From Auriscalpium vulgare (Eukaryota > Basidiomycota > Agaricomycetes > Russulales > Auriscalpiaceae): 64,000 nucleotides of DNA. Made by a program: the position numbers and the translations under genes. Below the pieces are notes generated by a model. That model had not been told where the DNA came from. It did no database searches and saw only the letters and a list, made by a program, of their open reading frames with translations. Position 1 is the stretch's first letter. The number at the start of each line of letters is the position of its first letter. The stretch is from positions 177,557 through 241,556 of the forward strand of contig JAHBBC010000041.1 in the NCBI GenBank assembly GCA_019915015.1, in the 5' to 3' direction. Shown one piece after another: positions 21,818 through 33,557 of the stretch.

Positions 21818-23411
21818 ATGCTAAGTAGAGATAAGACGCGTTCTAAACGCGTTTTTTCTCCATACGAATTTGACCCAGGGACCCTCCTTCCCCAATCGGT
21901 CATCGTTGTCGACGATGGCTGCAATCTTGATGCACTCATTCACGACGCATTTGTACGCGCCGAGGACAACAACCCTGACGCAGACACCACCCCACTGCAA
22001 AACAGCCCATCCGCCGACAACTTCGTGCATTCCCATTCCACGCGCTCATCTAATGCTGCCGAGGTCGACGAGGTTCACGCCGCCATCGAAGCCGAGACGC
22101 AATCTGCCAGGCAACGGCACAACATCGTTCGCCGTAACCGCCTGCGCCAGCAGACAAGGGTTGGGCGTCGCATGATCATTTACAAGGTTCGCAGCAAGCT
22201 TGTATCGAAGTACTCTCAGCCCAAGAAGGTTACGGTCCGAGTGATTGCGGAGAAACTACCGCACGCTAGTGGCGGTTGGATTGGCGTGAGGGACTGCGGG
22301 CTACTGCTGGTGATTCGGAGAACGTTGGCGAAGCTGAGGGCGCAAAATTATCGCTATTTTGCATGGAACGGAAGGTGAGTCAGCAGTCGATCAACTGCAT
22401 GCCGCGCGCTCAAAGCCCTCAAGGACGCACCACGCCATCGTCGACTTGAAGGGTCGCATCATTGGGAGCCTCGCCGGCCGGCCTGTGGGAGATCTAACGT
22501 GGCACGACGACTGCGTTGACACATATCTCGCGATGGACGAGGCCAAGGAAGATCTCAAGCTGTCTAAGGACCAGCGTTATCACCGTCGCGGTGACTATCC
22601 TGCGCTATCAACGGGTATTTCTTATGGAGGAGGGCAAACTGTGAGTTCTGTCCGACTGTATGCAGACGAGCTCACCCATGCCTCATGTAGGAGCCAGCCG
22701 AGCTGATGCTCCACGAGAGCAATCGGCCGATAGTCAAGAAGCTGCTTAGACGGCGCGGGCCCCGCCGCATTTCAGGATTCATGAACGGTGAGCTAACATA
22801 GGCTCCGCCACTCACACGACTCTTACGACGGTTCGAAAGCAACTTTCGCCCTCGGATCCCCGAAGATGTATAAGTACTTTGAGAGCAATATCGCTGAGAT
22901 ACTGGACCACGACCCAAGCCTTGAACTGCCATACGACAACTCGATCCGCGCGGCCACAACTTTCAACTTTGGCCCGCAGGCGTTTACCAAGACCCACCTC
23001 GACTTCGCGAACCTTCCTAATGGCTGGTGCAGCATTGCGTCCTTGGGTGAGTATAACCCAAGAACGGGCGGCCAAATTATCCTCCACCGCGCGAAGCTTG
23101 TAATCGAATTCCCCCCTCACTCCGTCATGCATATCCTGTCCGCTGCATTTCCTCACGGCAACATTCCCATCGGGCTTGACGAAACACGGGCATCCATCAC
23201 GCAGTACACTGCGGGCGCGTTGTTTCGCAGGGTCGCGTACGGACATCGCACGGAGCAGGAGTTTCAGGACCAGGACCCGGATGGTGGGCTGCCATGGATG
23301 CCAGCAAACACGAGCGTTGGCGTGAATCTGTGGCCCTCTTTTCGAAGTACGATGAGCTTGCGACAGACATTGAAACCGTTTTTAATGTATAGCAGAAAGT
23401 GGACTAGGTAG
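21818..23411 (+). CDS. 2OG-Fe(II) dioxygenase-like protein of an agaricomycete-expanded (possibly TET/JBP-related) family
   Basis: Four exons (21818-22374, 22424-22640, 22691-22787, 22840-23411) join in frame to 480 residues. The N-terminal half is charged and basic (RQRHNIVRRNRLRQQTRVG), then come GRIIGSLAGRPVGDLTWHD and RRISGFMNATFALGSPKMYK. The C-terminal domain has TFNFGPQAFTKTHLDFANLP, GWCSIASLGEYNPRTGGQII, LVIEFPPHSVMHILSAAFPH and ETRASITQYTAGALFRRV. H343, D345, H396 and R407 fit the HxD...H...R constellation that binds Fe(II) and 2-oxoglutarate, with the usual 11-residue H-to-R spacing. Published comparative work links such expanded fungal dioxygenases to the TET/JBP family and to transposons. 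Modified-base oxidation is possible but inferred. The gene sits between the two inverted repeats, next to a Plavaka relic, and shows no frame damage. Confidence 0.75.
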
Positions 23412-23609
23412 TATGATGAATTTGTTCACATGGGACAGTCTGGATAGCATAGTATAGAATTCAACTGTACTAGCGACGAGAGCGCGGCCCGCGGACCGAC
23501 GGCACGCGCCTGATAATCGATTCGCTGATCGTCGTCCTCGCTTTCTCAGCTACTGCCTCCACGCGTTCTCTTCTACCGCCTCCACGAGCACCTACCCGCG
23601 CAATTCGCA

Positions 23610-26600
23610 ATGCCCTACTGTTACTGCTCAAAGTGCCATCCCAAGAGCATTGTTCAAGTAAATACAATCAAAAAGCACATGGCTTATGACCGGAAGATCA
23701 TCTCACGGCCCCAAGACCATACCCAGGAGTTTCTTGATGTCATCCAGGCCGGACTAGATCGATGCCAGGGGGTGTTAGATCAGATTTCAGGCATGTTTGT
23801 TATTGTGTGCCTATGAATCCAAAATTCTGACATTTTCATAGGTCAAAGGGCTCAAGAGAGAAATACTCATATTGATCAAGGTGAGTTAAGGGTTATCTTA
23901 TCTGACTACTACTCAGTATTTGATCCTTGAAGATCCTCATTTATTCCAGGAGGATTCATCTAGAGACATCTTGCCTGTGGATGCTGGGGATGCTGGGAAC
24001 TCCCCATCTATGCATTCAATTGCTTCTCATCTAATGGAAGAAAAAGATAATGACCACCACTCTCATGATGTGGATGAATCTCATGATGTGGATGAATCTC
24101 ATGATGTGAATGAATCTCATGATGTGGATGAACCTATGGTTGGTCTAAATGATGACAAAGATAAAGCCCATGGTAATCCTGATGAGGGCACATGGAGTCC
24201 AGATGATGATTTTGATGATCCTGATGAACTTAACAACAATATTCTGGATATTGCTGAAGAATCAAGTGGGGAGGATGTTGATGAAGCAATTACAGATGAT
24301 ACTGATTCAAGTGATGAAGCTATCTCAAATCATGCTGATTCAGAGGATGAATCATCAAGTACATCAGACATAGAAGAAGAATTTTTCTGGCAGCTTCCAG
24401 ACTCAGCAGCTGAAATCAAAAAGACACTTCTTGATGGGTACACATGCCCTCCTGTCCCTGTGGACATTCCTACCAAGATCCCTCTTACAGCATCTGAAAG
24501 GCTATCATTAAAGCATTGGATAGCTTGGAAGAAGACAAATGGCACTGTACAGGCTTACATAGAGCATGGTCATGTTCTCCAAGAGGAAAGCAACACAAAG
24601 ATTATCAGTCTGTACAGTGTCAGAAAATTGGCCACTAAAATCACTGGCCTGCAGCCTATCAAAATAGATATATGTCCTAACAGTTGCATAGCATACTCAG
24701 GTGAATTTGAGCAACTGACTGCATGCCCTTATAAGAAGAAAGGGAAGATATGTGGGCAGCCTCGATATAGGCCTCAGTCAAAGGCTACCTTAAAGCCAAA
24801 ACCACGTGCTCAAATGATGTCTTTGCCCCTAATTGCCACTATACAAGCTCTTTTTGCAAATGCTGACACCTCTGATTTAATTCGGAGTAGAGATCGATGT
24901 TTGAAAGAAACCTTGAAACTAGTAGCAGAAGCTTCAAGGTTCTCAGACTTTGCAAGTGGAACAGTGCATAGACACCATTACCAAGCACAGGGATTGTTTC
25001 AGGATCAAAGAGATATTGCATTAGCACTGTCAACAGATGGTGCACAACTCACAATGAAGAAGCAATCAGACACCTGGGTATTGATACTAGAATTGCTCAA
25101 CTTCCCAGCTGAGTTACGCTATAAGACCAAAAATATTGTGATACCCCTGGCAATACCAGGACCTCAACCCCCTGGACATATAGAATCTTTTCTTTTTGGT
25201 CTGTTCAGACAAATGGCACAGCTTTCAGAGGGGACTTGGATTTGGGATGTAATTGATTCACATTATTATATTCAACGAACATATCTGTGCATGGTTCTTG
25301 GTGATATGCTAGGTTCTGCTAAGCTCAATGGCATGGCTGGACATACAGCATTATTTGGAGACAGATTCAGTATGATACGGGGTGCTCAAAGCAGCCTGAA
25401 AAAGGGGGCAAAGGCACAGTATTATCCATGTTCTCCTCCAGAAAGTCTGAGGTATAATCCAGATCGACCAAAAAATATGATCTTCTCAAATTACCTATGC
25501 GGACTGAGCTTCATTATCGAGAGACTCTTGAGAAATTAAATCAGCTAAAAGCAAGACTGCAAGTAACAAAGTTACCAAGATGAGTGGGATATCCAGGATG
25601 CCGCTCTGCATGTTTAGCCCTGCTTTTCTCCATCCATCATTTTTTCCCCTTGATCCGTTTCATCTGATATATGAAAATTGTATGGCCTATTTGTGGGATC
25701 TGTGGACAACTTTTAGTGCTCCAGAAGAAATGTGCCATCTTAGCACTTATAAAGCTGAGACATTAGGGAGACTTGTCAGTGAAGCCATGTGTACACTTCA
25801 TCCTTGTTTTTGTGGGCCTATCCGGGATCCATTCTTAAAACGTCAAAGTCAATATAAAATATTTGAGTGGATGGCATTATTGCATTGGTACATCATTCCA
25901 CTAGGTACAGAGCTGGGTTTTAATCCCACTGTGTTATCAAACTTTGCAAAGTTTGTAGAAATTGCAGATATTGCCATGGCTATTCGATCACATTCACCAT
26001 CAGAACTTAGGGTTTTTCACTCCCTGATAAAGGATTTTCTTGAAGAGTATGAAACAATTTATGTTGGCGAGGATCCTGAAAAGGTTTCTCGATGCAGACT
26101 TTGTATCTTTCAACTGATCCATATCCCCACTCATATTGAATGGTATGGGTCAATAAGACTGGGATCCCAAGCAACTGTTGAACGGGCTATAGGAGAAATG
26201 GGACACAAAATCCGGTCCAAAAAGGCACCATTTGCAAATATGGCTACTATCATCTGGGAAGGGAGCTTATGAGAGTGCTCTTGCTGTATGAGCCCTCATT
26301 GGCATATGTAAAACCAGAGACTAAAAAGAAGACATTTATCAAAGAAGTGGCAATCAAAAAATCTGAGAGAAAAAATCAAACCTCAGAGTTTCGGTCCCAT
26401 TTGAGTGCTATTTGTAAATATCGAAAGCACCCTATTGATACCAATTTGGAGCTTTGTCGATGGGCGAAGTATTCAATTCCAAATAAAAAGACATTGACTT
26501 CTAAACTCTTTGAAACATTGGGAAAACCGGTTACACGATCAAGTAAACATTTTGAGGCTGTAGTAGATGAGAGAGAAGACCCTGTATTTGGACAAGCATT

Positions 26601-26871
26601 GGCATATTATGAAGTTGTTGGAACCTCTGAAGCATATGTTGTATTTATTCCTTTGATTGACTGTAAGCTGCACTTGAAGAGGTGGAAAGGAAAATGGGGA
26701 AGGGCTATTGAAGCTCTACCAGTGAAATTGATCCAGAACCTAATTGGTACTGTAGAGTTTGAGTGCAGAGTTCACATATTGAGAAAGCACCCAGGACTAC
26801 ACATACTCAATTTGGATGAGCTCAACTTGGGAGATGAGGGGGATGTAGATGAGGAGGGGGATGTAGTTTAG
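23610..26871 (+). pseudogene. Plavaka-like (CACTA group) transposase, frameshifted
   Basis: The start at 23610 gives a zinc-finger-like MPYCYCSKCHPKSIVQVNTI. Small exons then lead to a long frame with acidic repeats and a transposase core: LALSTDGAQLTMKKQSDTWV, LIELLNFPAELRYKT-like residues, AIPGPQPPGHIESFLFGLF. After it come GISRMPLCMFSPAFLHPSFF, PLDPFHLIYENCMAYLWDLW and RAIGEMGHKIRSKKAP. The frame is broken at least three times: in the A-run at 25470-25475, near 25580, and at about 26257-26264. The region is clearly more AT-rich than its neighbours, with different codon use, a sign of separate origin. I could not find convincing terminal repeats, so element borders are not given. Confidence 0.8.
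24061..24132 (+). repeat. Four 18-bp in-frame tandem repeats (SHDVDE)
   Basis: The unit TCTCATGATGTGGATGAA is repeated four times, the third with a G-to-A change giving VNE. It lies in the acidic N-terminal region of the Plavaka-like frame. Confidence 0.9.
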
Positions 26872-29399
26872 TGGTTCATCTGCCTTCCAGTATGTACAGG
26901 AGTTGAAAATCTGCAATTAAATTTACCACTTTCCCCAACCATGATTCAGTCTGGCACCCTTTTTTAGTCCAAAAGCGCCGCTGCGCGGAAGTGGGCGAAG
27001 CAGATGGAGGTGCGCGGAAGAAGCCGAGAGCCACATATGAATTAGGAAGGCGGCGGCCACACCCAGCTGGTACCTATCATTTAGCTGGCAAACATCATTG
27101 TCTCGTCTTTTGTTCCAGCAGTGCGTATTGCTATTGGTGAGCATATCACGACGCCCTGTCCCTGCGCACTCCCCACGACGCCTCCACTCGCCAGCCCGCG
27201 ACGCGATACACGCATTGTCCTCGCAGCGTTCCTCGGTCCCCACGGCGGCCTATACACACCGCGCCGTGCACATCTCCCCCCTGCTCCTCTCGGCGCAAGT
27301 GCACCGCTGTGCACGTACGACGCACGAACGCGAGTCAACCCATGGTGAGCCCGCGTCGCGTTTGCCCTGCCCATGCTTGCGCGGCCCGTTCACGCCGGGC
27401 TTGTGCGCGTGGGCAGGAACGCAGGCGACATGGCGCCGCCGTTGTCCTCTGGCGGCCGGGGTCTGGCCCATCCACGCACCACTCGAGACGCTCGGCGCTG
27501 CTGGCGAGCACACACGCAGTCAATGGCCGTGTATGGCGGCCATGTGTTCAGCCCGCCAGCATGTAGAGCCGGAACGCGCGGGCGCATGGCCTCGCCTGTT
27601 CATTGTCGAGATGCCCTGCCAGTGCAGGTATTGAGCGCTTGAGCCATTAGCAGGCTGCTGCTTCAAGGTACATCCTGACACCGCCGTGCTGCAGGTCTTG
27701 AAGCATTAGATGCTGCGCGATGGCACCATGGCAGCGCTCAAGGCCACGGGAGCGGAGAAAGTCCGACGGTGCAGGCGGGCTCACGCTCTACAAGGAAAGC
27801 ACAACCTCTCACATCCGGACTAGCTGGATTGTCTACCGTATCTGCGCATCGTTCACTGCACTCCCTCCCGTGCACCGCAGCACCCTCGAACGCGCCACTC
27901 GATCACATTGCATGCACTCAGCTCAGTCCGACGTACCCCTTATCTAGATCTCTTGCCGGTACTCGACATGCGTGCTGTGCTCCGCTCTCGCACGTGTATG
28001 TATGTGCACTACCTCGACTACCTCGGTGGCCATTTTCTCCGCGACCCCGCTGCGCAGGCGGACCAGCTGCGCGGTGCCCCGGGCCCGTGGGTGGCTTTCC
28101 CGGACGACCACCGGCGCGTGCAGGAGCACCGGAGCACCGCGGCGCCGCGGCGTCTTCTTGGCGGTTTGGCTGGGCTGGCGGATCACGTCAGGAAGTGTAC
28201 GGCGACGGGCAGTAAGTCTCCGCCGAGCTCACACTGATATCTCTCCCACTAGGTCACTCCCTTAGAGCGCCAGAAAACACACGCATTGGCAGGAGAACTG
28301 TGCTGTGTGTAAGATTCGTATATTTTGTTATTCCCTCCCATCGTCCGCATATAAATGAATACTTATAGTTCCCACAAGGTGCTGTACTGGGAACAAACGG
28401 GGCCAGGGAATGCGCATCTGCGGCGTCGCCTGCGAATGTAAGTCCTCAGGGCCTTAAGTAATTCTCAGGCCGCTTCAGTATTAGGCCTGCAAACGGATTC
28501 CGACCGCTCGGACATGTGTACTTATGGACGTCCCCTTGTATTATGGCTCGGCGGTATTTCCGTAACATATCTCAATGACATAACTTGGCATACATGCGAC
28601 GCCTGCAATATGCCTGCAATACGTCGAGCAGCTGACTCGCACCTCAAAACCATGCTCTACCAGATAGCTTCGGACATCCCCACATGTAATATCACGCACG
28701 CTGGCCTCCCTTTCGCGTCGCGGCCGGCCAAGCGCTTGTCGGCGGGCTTCTCGGGTCTGCCGGAACCGCAGCGCGTATCATATGATCAGCGCCCAGCCCC
28801 ATCAGGCTAATAGCTATGCCTGCAGACTTGGTCCAAGAGGCTCCAAGTCGCTCAAGGCTGGTCAGAACCGCTCTTGTATTCTGCCAAGTAGAATGAATGT
28901 CTTGTTGTTATACGCAGAGGGGCAAAACGGGAGGCACAGAAAGGGGATAGATGCGAGACACGAGGCACAGAAGGAAGCGCTAGGAAGCCGGCAAGCCGCC
29001 GGAGCCGAATCGGGCCTACCTCCACTGATCTCACGTTGCTGATCTACTAGGAGTACGCGCAACAATGGACGCGCATACTCAGGGCCCGGCAGCCCTGAAT
29101 CATCCACCCACGAGCTGTCGAACTCGATCATCTTCTCAGAGGAATACGCTCCACTCCCCCTCCCCGCCGCTGCCGTCGCGCAGAACTCAGCCGTCGCCGC
29201 CGCAGAGAACGTCTCGCAAGCTGGTTCCACTGCCGCGCACCGCCGCACGGACAGCGTCCCCGTCGCCACACCGAATATAAGACCCTACGTGCCGAGGCAG
29301 AGGGTTATCACGCCTCTCAAGTCCTCGCCTTCAGAATACTCCGGTGACGTGGCGAGTCATCAAGGTCATCTTGACAACCAACGCTACGGAAACGAAGCC
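26872..29399. other. Spacer between the Plavaka-like relic and the FunK1 gene
   Basis: It contains inverted repeat copy B (27065-27420). The rest has GC-rich open frames on both strands (for example around 27960-28240) without a recognisable family. An open frame in phase with the FunK1 gene extends back to about 29043 but has no ATG before 29400, so a spliced upstream exon is possible. Confidence 0.45.
27065..27420 (+). repeat. Inverted repeat copy B (~350 bp)
   Basis: Partner of 20945-21240 in opposite orientation, with small insertions (notably around 27160-27200). Shared blocks include ATCATTTAGCTGGCAAAC, CATTGTCTCGTCTTTTGTTC, CTATTGGTGAGCATAT, CGCATTGTCCTCG, CACATCTCCCCC, TGCTCCTCTCGGCGC, ACGACGCACGAACGCGAGT and CTTGCGCGGCCCGTTCACGC. 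Together the copies flank 5.8 kb carrying the dioxygenase gene and the Plavaka-like relic. Confidence 0.85.
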
Positions 29400-31658
29400 A
29401 TGGCCGATGTCTTCAGTAGGACCGAGCTCCCGGCCATCAAGAGCGAGGGCCTCGACCTGCAAGCCACGGCTTGGGTCGATACACTTCCACCCGGTTTATA
29501 TCAGCAGATCGAGAAGACAGTCTATAGCGACATCCACGTGCATCTTTCAGCCGGAACTTCACTGAGGATGCATTCGAAATACATTGCGAAGCTATCTTCA
29601 AAAGAGTCGGTATTGACTTCCCGCAGCTGGTGCGTAGCATTTCCATTATGTGCAGGATATTACTGAAACGTCCTTTAGATACCCAAACGGAAATTGTCGG
29701 CGAAGTACTGTACCTCCCCGCCGAAGGGTCTCGACGTTCAAAAACCAGATATTGCTACGGTACCGATTGACTCGTTCCCCGAGGTCGAATTCGGATTCGA
29801 TTGGTCGCAGAACGCAGCCGTTGTGGAGCTCACAACGACTGCAGAAGTCCCAGATCGCATCGAGAAGACGATGTGTCACAAAGCGAAAGTGGTCACTCAA
29901 CTTCAGCTTGGCCGATCCTTTGTGCTCGCAGTCGCGATCACTCCCTACTACATCGAGTATAACATCTTCGACCGCAACGGCCGCGTCCGCTTCACATACG
30001 CCAACACAGTACCTCGCATCCTTCGCCTCATCTTAACCCTCATCTACGCGCCAGATCGGTACTTGGGTATCGACGAGACGGTCAAGTGGACACCACAAGG
30101 CAAGATCGACCAAGTCAAGTACCGGGGCGAGTGGTACAAATTCCGTTACACGCTCTACAACGAGTATTCTCTTCACGGGCCGGCCCCCTGGGCATACGTC
30201 GTCGAGAGGAATGGCAGGACTTACACGCTCACAGACACCTATCCCGATCCGACTCGTACGTTCCTCACCGGATCATTTCTCGCAGCAGCCAAGAAGGCTG
30301 GTGTTGCAGTACCGTTGCTCGTCGGCCCTCAGGGGGAGGATGAAGAGGACGGTTTGCAGGAACAGGGCGGTTTGAAGGAAGAGGATGTGCTTCTGGACGA
30401 TTACCCGTCCGACGCCGTGCTCGCGGCGAAGCGTCGCTCTGCACCGAGTCAAGATGATGTTGCGATGGTGAAAAGGGAGCTAACAGGCGCTCGACAAACC
30501 GTCCAGGAATTGAAGAGGAAGGCCAATGCGCGGGAGGGTATACCGATCAACAAGAAGCCGAGTGAAGACGACGCAGCCTACGGATCGCGTTCGTATGCGA
30601 AGAGGCGCCGGACGTCCACGCAGCGCGACGAGGCGGACAACGACGAAGAGGACAAGAACGTCGGGGAGGACAAGAAGGAGGGCTTCTACCGGAAGCACTG
30701 CCGGCTCCTGACAAGTACGATCGTCCTCCCGATCGGTGACTTTACCACGAAGCTCGAACTCTTACATGCTTTCAAACATATCATCGAGGGTAAGCACAAA
30801 TCAGTTGAGTGCGCCATATCTTTCACTGACCAACGTCTCAGCGCATAAAATCCTGACCGAGAAGGCGCACATTCTTCATCGCGACATCAACCTCAGGAAC
30901 ATCGGCTTCGAGACGGCCGTAGAGGCTCTCGAGAGACCTCTCCCGCGTCGCCCCTCTGTCCAGGTCGGCCACGGTATGATCTCGAGTTTCGACCAGGCTA
31001 TCTATTCCAATATGCCGAATAGAGAGTTCGCGAAGCTTCCCCGACCGGTGAGTTCTCTCATTGTGATGCTTGACGACCCGCGTACAATGACATCGCCCAG
31101 ACCAATATGCTGTCGCTACCAATCGAGCTGGCCGACGACCCGGAAACCATTGAGACCTCCCTCCACGATCTCGAGCGATTTTACTGGCACATAAACTATA
31201 TCTGCTGCGCCTACACGGAGCCGGGACACAAGTTCGTGGCAGGCCAAGCCAATGAAGATTGGCATGACCTGGTGGGCCCATTGGTCTCAGGGACGCGCCT
31301 AACCTGCAGCCAGGCGAAAGGCAAGCTCGTCACCAAATTCCATAAATTCCTCGACTTCTACACGCCTTACTTTCACTTCATGAAACCCAGCATGACGAAA
31401 CTGCACGGCTTCATGTGGGACAACGCAAAAGATCAGCGTATCTCCACCAGCACCATCACGCACGAGCAATTCCTTCAGTGCCTCAAAGAAGCGATAGCTG
31501 TTGCGGAGACCATTCCAGAGCCGAAGAAGCCAGAGCCGACTGCCGTGCGCGTGAAACGGAAGAGAGAGTCTGTCGACCCGCGTCGTGGCCCTCATCGCGA
31601 TACTCATCGACCCACAGGCGCATATGCAGAGTCTGAGGACAGTGAAGCTGGAGGATAA
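29400..31658 (+). CDS. FunK1-type fungal protein kinase, motif-degenerate
   Basis: The ATG at 29400 gives MADVFSRTELPAIKSEGLDL. Introns near 29480-29680 are hard to fix, so the N-terminal exons are provisional. Downstream frames carry FunK1 landmarks: VQKPDIATVPIDSFPEV, WSQNAAVVELTTTAEVP, GRSFVLAVAITPYYIEYNIF and, after a charged Lys/Glu insert, LPIGDFTTKLELLHAFKHI. Past an intron (about 30789-30840) come KILTEKAHILHRDINLRNIG, GMISSFDQAIYSN and, past another intron, SLHDLERFYWHINYICCAYT. The HRD catalytic Asp (30883-30885) is present, but the first Asp of the usual DFD/DFG-type triplet is Ser (SFD at 30985-30993). Family role: an expanded agaricomycete kinase class of uncertain substrates. 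It may be a weak kinase or pseudokinase. Confidence 0.8.
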
Positions 31659-32544
31659 TCGACGCCCTCCAGCCCTCCCAATCGCTACCGCGCCGAGTCC
31701 GCAGCCAGTGTTGATCATGGCTACGCACGCATACATGATTTTCTCCGCCCACCGATCCACGAAGTACGAAGCGAGAAGGGCTAGGGCATCGAGTCTCGTT
31801 CACAGACATTGCGACAGTAGTAATTAGCTATTTGATACGTCGTCCATTCCTGTGGTCTGTGTGTATGAATTACGAGTCTGTCTCCACAATGCCCGCAGTG
31901 TGCGAACATTATGCTTAAGTAATCGCGTATCATGGCTCGAAACTCAACAAGAACTGCTGGCATTTTCCATCTGGCAGTCCGCGCATAACATAGCCCGCTA
32001 CACTCTGTGAGTCCGTGATCTGGAGAGGCGGCTACAGTGCTTACATAGGAAGACGGCTTGCTGCGGTGCTCGCTGCGCGCATGGACGTTCAAGACGATTT
32101 TCTCTGCGCGCATTCAACACCCTCCTACAGCGACCAGAACTTCCCGCAGCAGCGCTGGTCTCGTCCGCCTCGGTGCACGTTCTCGAGACGCAACCGCATG
32201 CCCCGCTATTGATGCAGGAGCTCGTGGCCGTCTCTCTGCGCTTCTCTGCGGCGTTGGTGGTGGCATGGCTGCTGCGTGCATTGTGCTCGTGCTCCCGGGG
32301 CATGCGCCCAACTCTGTGCACGGCGTCCGCGAGTTTGTGAGCGTGAAGGGCGCGGTCGCGTACATGCCCGCGAGGCGCCATGGCGGCGTCCGGGGTGAGA
32401 GCACAAGGTGCGTTGCAGCCTCAGTACTTGTTGGTCCTGCTCCCCCTCGCGTCGTTCCCGCTACGACCCCGCTGGCGCGCGCGCCGCTGTCGCACCCGGA
32501 CTCCTGCGAACCAGCATTGCCCGTGGCCACTGCGGCCTTCGTCT
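31659..32544. other. Spacer with no supported gene
   Basis: Open frames on both strands overlap and carry no family motif. The minus strand continues GC-rich past the phosphatase relic but no longer resembles a phosphatase. Confidence 0.4.
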
Positions 32545-33120
32545 TGAGCAGGCTCTCGCGGCGCACGCCGTTGAGCACCGCGTCGACCGCGACGAACCTG
32601 CCTGGCCCACGCCCACCGAGCAGTGCAGCAGCACGGGGTGCTCGCCGAGCGCGTGCTTCATGACAACGTCGTCGAGCGGCGCGCTGGTCGTCCCGCTCCT
32701 GCTGCTGCCTGTCCCGCTCGGCGAGTCCTTGTCGCTCGTGCGCTGCACGGCGCCGCCCGGACTGCGGATCCCGCGCCAGTGCGCGCCTCCTCGCTGACCT
32801 CGGTCTTGCGCTCAATCGTGCGGATGAGCTTGAGCACGCCGCGCGGATCGACAGGCACGTTGAGGTCCGGCCACTCGAGGTACTGCACGACGCACCGCGG
32901 GGGCAGCGACGGGTAGCCTGTGTGCGTGAGCTCGAGCACGCGCCGGATCGTGTCGTCCGCCGGCGAGCGGTGCGAGGGCTTGCTCATGACGGGGGAAAAG
33001 GAGCCGCTGGGTTTCACCATGCGCTCGCCCTCCTCCGGGGCGCCGCTGACCTCGACGACCTTGAGGCGCAGCGGCCCGAAGACCCTGCCCGACCAGTAGT
33101 TGCCGCACTTGATGACCACG
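32545..33120 (-). pseudogene. Protein tyrosine phosphatase relic lacking the catalytic Arg
   Basis: On the minus strand the frame reads VIKCGNYWSGRVFGPLRLKV, DDTIRRVLELTHTGYPSLPP and VVQYLEWPDLNVPVDPRGVL, the pattern just before the active site in fungal classical PTPs. The active-site loop HPVLLHCSVGVGQAG lies in another frame. It keeps the nucleophile Cys (32620-32622) but has Gln (32602-32604) where the CX5R loop needs Arg. The next conserved stretch, FVAVDAVLNGVRRES, lies in yet another frame. Two frame changes plus loss of the catalytic Arg point to a dead gene. The N-terminal and C-terminal ends of the PTP fold were not found. Confidence 0.7.
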
Positions 33121-33557
33121 CCCGGGCGGCGGAGTCGACTTGGTGCAGCAACGGACGCGCGCCAGCCGCGGACCTCATGGAGGAAGGGCGTGCGCTGTCC
33201 CGGCAGGGCGAGCGCGGTGCGCGTGCTGTTGCGCGTGCCGGGACGCGCGATGCACGACGAGGCGGGAAAAGGGCGCGTGGGCGTCCGGCGCGGGCGGTAC
33301 GTCAAATCTCCCTTGACGTGGTCCTTCCTCTCGCGAGACAGAATACTTACCTCCACGAGCGAGCTTGGAGCTCGCGCGCGGGTGGCGAGCAACAAAACAA
33401 GTGCATATCAAGAAACAGAATCACAGTGACACGAATACATGGCTCATCAGTGCCCCCTCCCCGTTGGCCGCGACGCGACTTTTCAACCAAACCTCCTCCA
33501 TGAAACTTTTCCTCCATGTACACCTCCCCGTCTTCCACCTAGCCCCTCGCCCCGCGC

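Noticed and set aside
23412..23609. Terminal inverted repeats of the Plavaka-like element
   Set aside because: I compared sequence before the first ATG with sequence after 26871 and found no convincing matching ends or target duplication.
27960..28240. Plus-strand frame beginning MYVHYLDYLGGHFLRDP as a gene
   Set aside because: All frames are open in this GC-rich stretch, no domain is recognised, and no consistent exons could be joined.
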